The notes below the pieces were generated by a model. The model was not told where the DNA came from. It made no database searches and saw nothing but the letters and a program-made list of their open reading frames with translations. Shown here one piece after another: positions 53,831-64,000 of a DNA stretch of 64,000 nt. The stretch is from Corythucha ciliata (lineage: Eukaryota > Arthropoda > Insecta > Hemiptera > Tingidae), in contig CM075939.1 in NCBI GenBank assembly GCA_038030265.1, positions 37,925,253-37,989,252 of the forward strand, written 5' to 3'. Each line of letters starts with the position of its first letter. Position 1 is the stretch's first letter. The translations under genes and the position numbers were made by a program.

Positions 53831-54064
53831 TGCTTTCAGAAACCACTGATTTGCGTTTTCTCAGTTCGGGCGGAGGAAGATTCAGCGCAAGTCCAAGGGG
53901 TCATTATCTCGCCGGTCATAGTCATCAAAACAGTTCCCCTCTCTCAGCGCGATCAGATAAGCGATTAGGAAAATTGAGCGCAGGCCAGACTTTAGTCAGT
54001 TTTATGCGTTCAACACTCGAGATGACGCATCGTTTTTTGTCTTCTGCCAAGCAAGGAGGCTGGT

Positions 54065-54769
54065 ATGTACGAGCTGTGTTTTAGCAAAGTTGTTGACATA
54101 TGCAATGGCCTAGGATTAATTTTTCTTCCGGACTCTGTGGTCACGGACCTGGAAGTAGGACTCCAGAATGCTTGTAGGATTTCGTGGCCTCTCACTGCTC
54201 TACTTTGCTGTCGGTTTCATTTATGCCAATCCTGGTGGCGTAAGATCCTAAATGTCGGTCTGTCTACGGATTACAAGGAACACAATGATCTAGGAAAATG
54301 GCTGAAGTTGTTTTTTGGGCTGCCTTTTTTGAGACCAAACGATGTTGGACCGTGCTTCGATCAACTTGTTAAAGAAAATCCAGCCGTTAGGTCGAAACCC
54401 ATGACACTCTTTGAAACTTACTTGCGTAGTAATTATGTACAGTCAGAGGCCAAGTATCCACCGCATATGTGGGCTTTTCCATCGTCCGAGCTAAATTTGA
54501 CAACGAATGCATGCGAATCCTTCCATTCGCATTTCAACTTCTCCACCTCCCAACCAAATATTTTTGTGTTCACTCGACAGTTGGTCGATTTCCAAAAGGA
54601 GGTCCGAGTTAAAGTGAATAGTACCGCCGACACCCCTCACACGAAGAATTCGCATACTAAACAGCGACAATTATTTCTTGCAGCCCAGTTGGAAAAGTAC
54701 ATGAAAGGCAGCCTGACGCCTCATGGCCTTGTCCTCCGGGTTTGCAGTCATTACGCTCCCAAGGAATAG
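54065..54769 (+). pseudogene. MULE transposase, C-terminal two-thirds
   Basis: A 234-codon frame covering the later part of a Mutator-like transposase. FLPDSVVTDLEVGLQNACRI holds the second catalytic Asp region, and CCRFHLCQSWWRKILNVGLS gives the conserved C..H with Q..RK. WLKLFFGLPFLRPNDVGPCF and PPHMWAFP follow, then TTNACESFHSHFNFSTSQPN carrying the catalytic Glu. The N-terminal FLYWCH-type finger and first Asp are missing upstream. The internal Met at 54065 is not a natural start. The C-terminus looks complete (stop at 54767). No TIRs were identified. The long intact frame suggests relatively recent loss. Confidence 0.82.
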
Positions 54770-54796
54770 GTACTTTTGTTTTTGTCGATGTAACTG

Positions 54797-55015
54797 ATCT
54801 GACTTCCTTGTGATATGTTTGTGATTCAACTGAAAATATGTATTTTTGGCCTTCCTATTTTAACTATTTGTGTTATTAATTTTGACGATGGTTGTGATCT
54901 CGAACTTGTGATTTCCTTGTGCTATGTATGTGATTCAACTGAAAGTATGTATTTTTGGCCTTCCTATTTTATGTATTCATGTTGTTACTTTTGACGATGG
55001 TTGTGATCTAAACAT
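54797..55015. repeat. Two tandem ~109-bp units after the MULE ORF
   Basis: TTCCTTGTGATATGTTTGTG and TTCCTTGTGCTATGTATGTG begin two copies that both end in TTTTGACGATGGTTGTGATC. Roughly 90% alike. They lie directly downstream of the MULE stop codon and may be its 3' non-coding end, duplicated. Confidence 0.65.
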
Positions 55016-55229
55016 GCTGAACATGCTGAATATTCTCATTTATTACAACGAATATTGAAAATGAACCGCGCTCAATTTTCTACACCTCCGATTACTCTTT
55101 CTAGGTAGTTTCTGGGCTGCGTTGAGTTTTCCACTTACTACTAGGGAGGGATGTCGGTTCGCGCTGAGTTTTCCACAACCCGAGGGGATTTGCGCTCAGT
55201 CTACCATCGCCCCTCTCATCTTAGACATG

Positions 55230-55570
55230 AATCAGCGTTGTTATAAATTTTAGTCACCAATTATAGCGTCAGCGCTTAGCGATCAATTTTAGCCGAGAGG
55301 TAAAATTTAGTGTTTCTTTCGAATTTTGCAGCGAGTTAGCATTTGCCCTAATTTCAGAAGCTAATTAGCCTTTTTTAAAATCAATTTTAGGCGTTTAGAG
55401 TTTTTAGAACATTTAGCCGCTAATTAGCAGCTTTTCACTTTTGTACTCGCGAAGGCGCGATTTTTCGCAATTTCAGTTGCGAATTAGCCTTTTATCTCAA
55501 TTTTAATCTCGAATTAGCGTTTTTCCCTCTCCATTTTAGCAGGAGGGTATGGCTCATAAACATAGCGTGT
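55230..55570 (-). repeat. Degenerate 'cgctaattcgcggctaaaat' block, reversed
   Basis: Units such as GAATTAGCCTTTTATCTCAA and TTTTAATCTCGAATTAGCG recur about every 35-45 bases. Same family as the 14.9-18.2 kb field. Confidence 0.6.
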
Positions 55571-56080
55571 TAGGGGTTTTTCGACGTTTCGCCCGTACAA
55601 TGCCATCTATATACAGTGAATATAGATTGCGATGTTTCGCAACTTTGGTCTGAAAGTAGTTATACCAGCTTTAGCGACGAATACTAGCATTTCCCCCAAA
55701 CTGTTTGGCGCGTACTTTACCCAAAGTATACAGTTCATCTCATCTGTGTGTTTTCTCAATTTTATCCGCTTATAAGGCCCAAAGAAACTGGTGATCAGTG
55801 AATTTACCCTGTTTTAAACTCGAACTTGACCCCAAAAGGTGTGCATTTTTTCAATTTGACCCTTCATAATAGCGTTTTTCGTGCTGGGCTGAATCACAAG
55901 TATAGTAAGACTCTTTGCTGATCACCTGCATCTTGCAACGTTCTTTTGAACTGAAAATCGTTGATAGAATGCCAAATCGCGGTCCAACCGCATAATAAAA
56001 TTCCTTTTTCCATACTTAGACATTCATGATCATAGAACCTAAAAATCCTAATTTATCCATCTCAAGCTTTCCGTGGCGGG
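55571..56080. other. No gene recognised
   Basis: AT-rich spacer, partly continuing the degenerate repeat vocabulary. Nothing else seen. Confidence 0.45.
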
Positions 56081-56089
56081 CCATTGCCA

Positions 56090-56730
56090 TGGTACACCAC
56101 TAGCATGGCTCAAACACCTGCCTGACCCTAAAGTTCTCGGCCCCAGCCTCGTCGCCACTCGTCGAACGCGCTCTGGCTAGGCCTTAGACATACGATCGGG
56201 ACCCGACGCCGCCAGCATAGCTGAACGGCTGAGCTCTAGTCCGGGCACCAGGGTTAGTCTCGCACAGCGTATCATTATCCGAGGTATACCCTCGGACATG
56301 ACGGCTGAGGATGTCATGCTTGACGCCGTCAAGTATAACGGAAACCATCGCTTCCCACATACAGGACTTTCTCCCGTAGTACAAAACCGGACCACGAGGG
56401 GGACTTGAATCTTCGAGGTTATTCTAGATCTCTCCGGTCCTTCGCAAAGCCATCTTGGTAACCGGAAAGGTTCGCCTCGGCGGGGGAGGCTGGTTACTCC
56501 TCCGAGTTAAAGACCACTTATCATTGACTCGCTGCGGCGAATGCTTCAGATACGGTCACCCAGCCCACAAATACTCGGCCTCGTCTCCCGTATGTGCTTG
56601 GTGCGCTGAACGGGGGACACGGCATTGACGCCTGCCCGAATAAATCCAAAGGACCACAGTGCGTTGCTTGCATTCGCGTGAAACGCACCGACGCAGCCCA
56701 CACAGCTCATTCTGACAGCTGTCATACGAA
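56090..56730 (+). pseudogene. Non-LTR retrotransposon ORF1 remnant with zinc knuckles
   Basis: GC-rich against its surroundings. In shifting plus-strand frames it reads RIIIRGIPSDMTAEDVMLDA (a gag-like RRM-type segment before the fingers), then CGECFRYGHPAHKY, CAWCAERGH..IDACPN and CVAC.....HTAHSDSCH, three CCHC-type knuckles of the R1/Jockey ORF1 pattern. The last Cys of the first knuckle is Tyr. A frameshift falls in the second knuckle (~56610). ORF1 proteins coat the element RNA. No ORF2 follows; instead the duplicated segment at 56831 begins. Confidence 0.7.
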
Positions 56731-56830
56731 TACTTGCGAGGCCTTTACAACGTAGCTAGCCGCGTGGCCTACGGACACGAGCCCTCGGGAATCCCAGACG
56801 CAACCGACGAGCGTCTCCCTATCGACTGCG

Positions 56831-57736
56831 TCACCTCAAAGGCCACAGCCACAGACCCCACAACGACCCCGATCCGACACCTGAATTCCTTCAAACAGTT
56901 TTCTGAAGTTGTTTACGCCATCTGAAACTCATTGTTTCAATTTTATTCAACACAAGAAACAAGCATTTTCGGTGGTATTTGTACCCTAAATTCGCAATTT
57001 CACTGATATACGACTCCAAATGGCTTTTTTCCGTCAGGCCGGGCTTTGGGCACTTTCGGGGCCGGCTGGCACGGGTTCCACGGGGAATAAAAAAGAAAAA
57101 AAAAGTCAAATTCATTGAATTCCAAGTATACATTATATGTATAGAGACCAGCAACTTTAAATTTCACTGATAGTTAGCCTGCATTTTGCTGTATCAGATT
57201 CAAAGATCATAATATAGGCTCGCGACGATTCCGAGAGGATATTCAGACCTTAAACTTGCCATTTCGCCGATCTTTACCTTCGGAAAATGCCATTCATTAT
57301 CTCGGTGAGATTGAGCCGTGTATTTTATTTTTTTATTTTTTGTCGGGGGCGCCGGGCTTTGAACCCGGCAGGCGCCTAAGCCTCACTTGGGCTCCTACGC
57401 CATACCCAGATCTAACTGTGCACTTCACACCCGTACTACGTGGGCGTTTCGATCGGTGCGCGGTTTGTGAACGCCCACACGAAGCCGAGTGTGTCGTGTC
57501 ACAGCTCGCCGCAGCCTTATAGTGTAATGGGCAATGGCTGGGAGCCGTGTATTTGAGCTTTCAGCGCTCTGGTTGTGGTGGTGGGGGGGAGGTCGTTAGA
57601 CCAGAGTCCCAAGCGCACTACAAAAGAAAGCCCGTAACTTGCAATTCCATCAATATTTAGACCCGAAACTTGAAATTTTGCAGATTTTTAGCTCCAAATG
57701 ATAGTAATTTCCTGGCTAAAATTGCCAGAGTTTGGG
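56831..57736. repeat. ~0.9-kb direct repeat, copy 1
   Basis: Near-identical to 63093-64000, with only a handful of substitutions, one homopolymer change near 57325-57345 and a 6-bp TCCTAC difference near 57395. It contains degenerate 'ttgcaatttcg' repeats and a tRNA-like segment on the minus strand. The short frames at 56891-57522 recur in both copies and are not genes. Confidence 0.9.
57333..57550 (-). mobile_element. Possible tRNA-derived SINE
   Basis: On the minus strand a polymerase III-like A box (TGGCGTAGGAGCC) and a T-arm-like B box (GCCGGGTTCAAAGCCCGGC) are followed by GCGCCCCCGAC and then an A-rich tail (AAAAAATAAAAAAATAAAA). The acceptor 5' strand is not conserved. A tRNA-derived retroposon fits; the 5' limit is uncertain. 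The same sequence is at 63583-63800. Confidence 0.45.
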
Positions 57737-58915
57737 CACTACCGGTGCTGGCTGTCTCGGGTCACACACACACAAAAAAAAAGCCAAAACAAATAAAAGA
57801 AGAACTTGCAATTTCATGGATCGTTAGCTTGAAAAGCCAGTCATGGGCGAGGAGGGTGTTAGTGACGTTTCCAGTTTCTTGACCAAAATTGACACTATCC
57901 CTGTGAAAATTTCTGTGGACAGTCCGTTTCTCTGTCTGTGGTTCAGCGAAATGTCAATATTTCTTTTGTTTTTATACCGGGTTCGCGTTTCAGTTTCAAT
58001 GACAATTATCAGCCTATGTGAATGGGAAAATATCAGAGAACACCGACTTGGCACGAAGGAAGCCAAAATAATTGTACATCATTTGAGACATGCCTCCTGC
58101 TTTGACCAGGAATTTATGAATTCTGGCCTTAAACATATTCCTATTCTGTTATGGTTGCTGCTGACAAGTAGGTGAGAAAGAAACTTTTAAGGTGTTTGTT
58201 TTCACTATATGTTTTCTCCTTTTCCCCCTTGCCCCTTGTGAAACAAAATATGAATGTCTCTCCTCCCCACATTCACCAATACTGTCGAGCCTTCTCTTTT
58301 AAAACAAAAATAAAGGTATTTTTCACCAAGGGATGCGTTTATTTATTGATGCGATAGACCGACGGGGAAATCAATCATGTTTAATGTAAATGTGTTTTTG
58401 TTTTTTTCGTGTCTTTGATATCACGGTTTTTACTTTTTTTTGCAGGTAAGCTTGGCCAAGGTCAACTATATTTTGAGCCACAAATTCCTGTACGTATAAC
58501 TTACAATATTGGCTTGATAAAAGCATTGTAGTGGTGGAAACGGCGGGAGGGGGGAATGGCACCGTCAATGTATCTTTCTGGTAAGTAATTGATTTCATAT
58601 AATGTTCTTTGGCAAATTACTGGCAGTACCTCATGGACATTCGTTATTCCATTATTAATTTAAATTACGTATTCAGATGTCCGCATTGTGCGGTAGAATT
58701 ATCGTACAGCCTTCATTTTCATTAATTTTGTTCGCATTATCATTTTTTATTGCTTTTATTTATTTATTCACCCATAGAATTTTTCCAAAAAACACATCAA
58801 CAAAGCCCTCTCCCCTTCTGTTTACTTGACCCTACCGTTGGTGAAAAATGAGGCAATATTTTTGCCACGCGGCAACCATTTGTATTTCATATAGGACCTC
58901 ATTTCCCTCCACTGG
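57737..58915. other. No gene recognised; unassigned frames
   Basis: The 110-codon plus frame at 57843-58175 has hydrophobic stretches but no family signature. The T-rich region around 58380-58440 contains short homopolymers. Confidence 0.35.
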
Positions 58916-59510
58916 GGTACTCCACACAACATTTGTAACAAGCAAAACCCGAAAAATTGGCGTTTGGTGAACAAAATCCGCGAACTTTGTTTTTGAATGA
59001 GGCAAACACCACAAAACTGGGTTTACAGCCACGAAAATCCTCGACTTTTTTTTTTTGGAATCCACTAAAGTGGTCTTTTAGTGAGTCGGACGCGCGGAAA
59101 TGTGCTTCTTATTGTGAATAATCCGCGAAATTGGTTTCTAAATTAGGCAACTCCACGAGATTGTTTTTTTCAGCAATAAAAATCCCCGAAGTAGGTTTTT
59201 TAGTTAGTGAAACCAGTAAATTGACTTTTTCGAGTCAAACATGCGAAAATGGGTCTTTAGCAAGAAAAGTCCGCAAAATTGGTTTTTAGTGAGTGAAATT
59301 TGAGGAATTTATTTCGAAGTGATCCAGATCCGGGAAAACATTTTTTTCAGGAAAAACAAGTAAGTGAAAAGTCTCTGGATTTGGGCGCACCCCGCGCGAA
59401 ATTTCTTTGATCGCGTCAAAAACCTGCGAACTTGGTTTTCATCTCAAAACTGCCTCGATATTGGTGTTTTAGGGAGTGACATCTGAGAAAGTGGTTTATT
59501 GCTCTGAGCC
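58916..59510. repeat. Degenerate 'gcgaaattggtttttagtgag' repeat field
   Basis: Words such as CGCGAAATTGGTTTNTA, AGTGAGTGAAAC and TCCGCAAAATTGG recur every ~40-45 bases. Related to 18270-18990 and 41640-42090. No gene. Confidence 0.6.
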
Positions 59511-62500
59511 AGGCCAGCAGGACATCTTGACGAAACAAAATTAAGACCTTCCCCCCCTGCCAGATTTTAACTTTTCGATGATAGCTGTCGCACTAAGGCT
59601 GCGCATTCAAGTCTATAAGGAAGGGCAACTGGCCCCTTTGTTCTTGTGGCTCCTTTTTCTTTCATTTAGAGCCCAGATGACTGAAAAGAAATGAGCTCGA
59701 AATGGAACCACTACTAACCCTCCGTGAAGCCCACAGATCCAGGCTGCTTTAACTGCGGTTACCATCACACCATCAATGGCTACAAAACCTTACCATGTGG
59801 GGGGGGGGGCAAACGCGTGGAGGCACGTTTGGAAGAACACATCTTCATAAATAAACGGAGCAATAATCTTTAGGGAGCTAAGCTCTCGTTTTGAGTTAGT
59901 AAGATCCCTAGGTTTCAACGTGCTTTCCGACCTCAGAAGTCATAAACCGGGAATATACTGTCCTATTTCAGGGGAAAGTGCAATCTACGTCCCATTATAG
60001 TACCGGAGGAAGCACAATAGTAAAGGGACCAGGCTCCCCGATTCTCCACAGGTAAAAAAGGCGTTCCCGAACCAGCAGATAACAATTTTTCATACAGTGA
60101 CGTTTCCCAATAGGGTAATCAAACGACCATTAGTTTTCATGTTATTGAATACGGTGTATTTATATGACACAGAAAAACGACGAAAAGGCTACCGGAATTC
60201 GGGGTATTGTTTTTCTAGATGCAATGATAACTCACGGTGTGTCGGCATGTGTTGTGCACGTGCTAAGCCATTTTGAGAAATTCTTAGCATTCATGGACGG
60301 AGAGTCCCTTGAAATACTTGAGGACTTGAAAGTCAGAAGATCGTCCCTAACGAAGCCTTGCTCACCACCTCAATGAGCAGCAATAAGTTCATTTCCTTTG
60401 CCTAAAATGTAATATATAATATAAAATAAATTATAAAATATAATATGAAACTATTTTGGTGCTGAAGAAATCATAAGAACCACCTGCTTACCTAATTTAT
60501 GACTATGGCCGTTAATGCGTCTTACCCGACTGCCAACAGAATATAACGTTATGGGACTCTTACACGTACGTTCAAGACTATGTTCATATTGGGCTCTCGA
60601 TGCTGTTTTATCTCCTTCAGGTAGGATACCCTACGGGCTGCAATTTTAGCCGCTCAATAAGTATCTTATGATTAGACAGGCACTTCTTCACCTAAACCCG
60701 AGGCGATGTAAGCGAAGGTATTCTTTACCGCAGTTCACAACACCTTGTGGAAAATTTTAATAGAAGGGCATTGCTTTTCATTAATATAAAACTCGCGAAC
60801 TTTAAAACGAATGGCACTGTCAGTGAAAGAGTCGATTTTGACGCGTTTTTGATGAGGACTATTCTTCCTCTTAGGCGAGGTGAAAAGTGGCCGGCTCGCA
60901 CTCGAGCCCTACGAGGTCGTTCGTTCGGCTTCCTTCGCGATGCGTAAAACTGAAGACTGGAAAACACCGGTCGGCTCGGCCGGCGGGCCTGGGCTGTTTC
61001 ACTACCTTCTGCCGGGTAAAATATTCGAAAACCGAAAAAAGGATTCGCCTCGCTTGGCTTCCCAAAGTCCTTCTTCACGGTCTTTCACTTATTTCTGAAA
61101 TAAAAGGCATTATATTGGCCATCAATGTAATTAAATTATTAATCATCTCATGAATACCTACTTTAATATCAATGAATGATAACGTTGAGTCAAAAAGTGA
61201 CATTCATATCACCAATAGAAACTTATATCGAGTGCAAAAAAACTGGTGGAGGGTGAAGTACATCCTAATCGGCGCCAGTAGCGCTACCGACGATTTCTTT
61301 AGTCTTTGGCTGGTCTATAGGCTCGTTTTTGAGTGGAATGACGTCTTGTGAGACGGGATAACTGCGTTTCAGACTTTTTTTTTTTTCGTACGCACAATTA
61401 GATTGTCGTCGTTTTCGAAGCTGTTAATGAAGCTCGAAGAATCTTGTTAGCGTTCAATTCAACGTTCAATTACTGTGAATGGATGAGGAGAAAAGCAAGA
61501 CAGTGCACAAGTTCAACGTTTTCGACAATAACGACTGTTTAAGTGGAAACGAAGAAAGAGAATTGAATCGTTTGAAAATGGAGTGAGGGAAGAGTAAACG
61601 AACGATTCGTCAATTTCAAGCAATTTCTATGGAGACTTTCCTCTCTTCACTTTTTACTGAAAAAAAAAAAAAAAAAAAAAAAATGTTGAGGACGGAGAAA
61701 AATATTCATCCTATCAGAATTTTTGTTGAAAGACATCATCGCTGGGTTGGTGTTACAGAGCGAAGGGTGGAGGGACGGATTTATTGTGAATTTCGTCAAA
61801 ACCCAGTCGACCGATTTTCACGCTAAACAAGATAAAAGAGGAGGGAAAACGGCCTTATTTCACCCTGCACCTTTTTTTCGTGCTCTCATCATTCGAAATA
61901 TGAAGAGCCCTCGCTCGATCCATTAATTTTTATGAAAAAAATGATTCGGCAAGTGAGGAAATACGAATCAAATAAAAATTTTACCATAGAGTGATTGTAC
62001 ACGATTTTTCTGAATTCCGTTTTATCTGGCACTCCACTAAGAGCCAAAAGGCTTAAAAACACCAAAATGGAATATCTAGTTCCTCAATTATAATTAATTT
62101 CCATCTCTTTCTTTTTAGACGCCCATGAGGCTTCTCCTTTACCTGGCCCTATTTCTTTCAAGCTACACCGTACCTGTTAAAATTTTCAGGACGTCTTAAG
62201 CATCCATCCTTCTCGCCTGCACCCTCCACTCCACCGATCAAGAACAACCCATCACTTTTCCTCTTTGCTTTCCTAATTCTTAAGCTTCACGGGGCCGCCA
62301 TTGTGAGGATTTTTTTTTCAGTGTGGATTATGCAAGGAGATTCAATAAATTTATGACCTGAGGCTCTCCCTTTTTAAAGGGACTGAAAGCTTCTTCTTGG
62401 ATAAGAAATAGAAGCCCTCAAATCAAGGGAAGAATCCTCTTTTTATCTAAAGTGCTGGAGGGGAGGGGGGTTTGAATTAAGTGAGAGGGAAAGCTCATAG

Positions 62501-63092
62501 AACAACGAAAAATAAAAAGTAATACTCATTTATTACTTAGAAGTAAGTATATAAGATAACTTTGGGTATCAAATTTCTTTTTTTCGGGGAGAGAGAAGGA
62601 ACATACATCATTTGTCAAATTCTCATTGTTCGGGTTTTATGTTAAGAGTAAAATGTTTAAATAAGTTTACCTAGTTTTTCCACTATTATGTATAGTTATA
62701 AGACAAAGTTTAATTTGCATTTTTTAATTTTTGCATTTGCATCTTCTAAGTTTAAGTTTAGTAATTCGTATTTTTAGTAATTCATTGTTACCCTCGAGAA
62801 CTCGTTGGTTTAAACTTCCCGCCTCCCTACCTTTTTCCCTCATCCCTAATGGTGAGGTACAAAACACACATACCCAAAGATTTGGCGCTCTCAAAAAGAA
62901 CACTCTAATGTGAACAGTACTTGTCACTTGTCTACACAAAAACAGGACATACGTTGTGATCTCGGTGGAGATACTTCTCAAAGGAGCAAAGGACCGTCAC
63001 TCTGTCATTTTCACGAAATTCTTCTGGACTGGGTGAGTACCTCACATTTTTCCTTCCTACCATCCCAGTTCATCCGAATTCTATCATTCTCC
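59511..63092. other. No gene recognised
   Basis: Contains an AT-only stretch at 60410-60450, an A-run at 61661-61682, and a GC-richer patch at 60860-61020 with overlapping frames on both strands that look incidental. A 70-codon plus frame at 60164-60376 has no recognised motif. Nothing is supported as a gene. Confidence 0.45.
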
Positions 63093-64000
63093 TCACCTCA
63101 AAGGCCACAGCCACAGACCCCACAACGACCCCGATCCGACACCTGAATTCCTTCGAACAGTTTTCTGAAGTTGTTTACGCCATCTGAAACTCATTGTTTC
63201 AATTTTATTCAACACAAGAAACAAGCATTTTCGGTGGTATTTGTACCCTAAATTCGCAATTTCACTGATATACGACTCCAAATGGCTTTTTTCCGTCAGG
63301 CCGGGCTTTGGGCACTTTCGGGGCCGGCTGGCACGGGTTCCACGGGGAATAAAAAAGAAAAAAAAAGTCAAATTCATTGAATTCCAAGTATACATTATAT
63401 GTATAGAGACCAGCAACTTTAAATTTCACTGATAGTTAGCCTGCATTTTGCTGTATCAGATTCAAAGATCATAATATAGGCTCGCGACGATTCCGAGAGG
63501 ATATTCAGACCTTAAACTTGCCATTTCGCCGATCTTTACCTTCGGAAAATGCCATTCATTATCTCGGTGAGATTGAGCCGTGTATTTTTTTTTTTTTTTG
63601 TCGGGGGCGCCGGGCTTTGAACCCGGCAGGCGCCTAAGCCTCACTTGGGCTCCTACTCCTACGCCATACCCAGATCTAACTGTGCACTTCACACCCGTAC
63701 TACGTGGGCGTTTCGGTCGGTGCGCGGTTTGTGAACGCCCACACGAAGCCGAGTGTGTCGTGTCACAGCTCGCCGCAGCCTTATAGTGTAATGGGCAATG
63801 GCTGGGAGTCGTGTATTTGAGCTTTCAGCGCTCTGGTTGTGGTGGTGGGGGGGAGGTCGTTAGACCAGAGTCCCAAGCGCACTACAAAAGAAAGCCCGTA
63901 ACTTGCAATTCCATCAATATTTAGACCCGAAACTTGAAATTTTGCAGATTTTTAGCTCCAAATGATAGTAATTTCCTGGCTAAAATTGCCAGAGTTTGGG
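63093..64000. repeat. ~0.9-kb direct repeat, copy 2 (runs off the window end)
   Basis: Near-identical to 56831-57736 and still matching at the last base of the window, so the true repeat is longer. Its left boundary is sharp: preceding sequence (CATTCTCC) is unrelated to the ORF1 remnant that precedes copy 1. It contains the same SINE-like segment at about 63583-63800. Confidence 0.9.

Noticed and set aside
56891..57522. Frames repeated identically at 63093-63786
   Set aside because: They are duplicated along with the ~0.9-kb repeat and cross simple sequence and the SINE-like part; not genes.
60740..61160. GC-richer overlapping frames as a possible exon
   Set aside because: Open on both strands in several frames, no conserved motif or convincing splice sites.
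56831..64000. The 0.9-kb direct repeats as LTRs of one element
   Set aside because: No TG...CA termini, primer site, purine tract, gag or pol between them, and the left edges have different contexts.

Overview
This is a eukaryotic, AT-rich, repeat-dominated window. It most likely comes from an arthropod, probably an insect; a hemipteran such as a whitefly is a guess from the overall look and is not shown by the sequence. Evidence for a nuclear animal genome is the set of broken Ty3/gypsy and Ty1/copia LTR elements, APE-type non-LTR elements, MULE and hAT remnants, THAP-domain sequences, GT-AG introns, polymerase III tRNA genes with T-run terminators, and many palindromic MITEs. I found no convincing intact host protein gene. 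Almost every recognisable coding segment belongs to a transposable element, and most carry frameshifts, stops or deletions.

Layout. 0.2-0.44 kb is a palindromic MITE, and 0.45-3.9 kb is mostly unannotated with a CpG-rich patch at 1.5-1.9 kb. At 3.92-8.88 kb lies a Ty3/gypsy element with short LTRs (115 and 124 bp) and a CAGCC target duplication. It has lost gag, carries about 2 kb of nested insertions, and itself sits inside a copia LTR whose pol tail is at 9.07-9.27 kb. 11.44-14.58 kb is a 5'-truncated non-LTR element on the minus strand (endonuclease plus RT). 14.9-18.2 kb is a degenerate ~30-40 bp repeat field holding two palindromic elements: one with an exon-like open frame, one with a tRNA-like core. 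19.75-20.42 kb carries two identical tRNA-Thr(GGT) genes in a tandem 322-bp unit bounded by perfect 26-bp inverted arms and TTA. 21.4-23.7 kb is more degenerate repeats, followed by a gag fragment (23.8-24.5 kb) and two inverted-repeat elements.

25.5-31.2 kb is gene-poor. 31.2-34.5 kb is a second, minus-strand gypsy element with a deleted integrase. 34.9-36.0 kb holds a THAP ORF facing a SAP-like first exon. 38.9-41.6 kb is a gypsy RT fragment abutting a non-LTR fragment, then inverted repeats at 42.3-43.4 kb. 46.437-51.578 kb is the most interesting object: a 5.1-kb element with 91-bp terminal inverted repeats and a TTA duplication. It carries a spliced SWIM plus YqaJ-nuclease gene on the plus strand and a spliced THAP gene on the minus strand. 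52.9-54.8 kb has hAT (DUF4371-like) and MULE transposase remnants, 56.1-56.7 kb a zinc-knuckle ORF1 fragment, and a ~0.9 kb direct repeat occurs at 56.83 and 63.09 kb.

How it fits together. The YqaJ and THAP genes converge within one set of inverted repeats. The same pair, SAP-like exon and THAP, faces inward at 34.9-36.0 kb. This suggests a two-gene mobile system related to the PIF/Harbinger-ISL2EU group. Several short MITEs here also have TAA or TTA duplications, as expected for that group. No DDE transposase was found, so these copies look non-autonomous or decayed.
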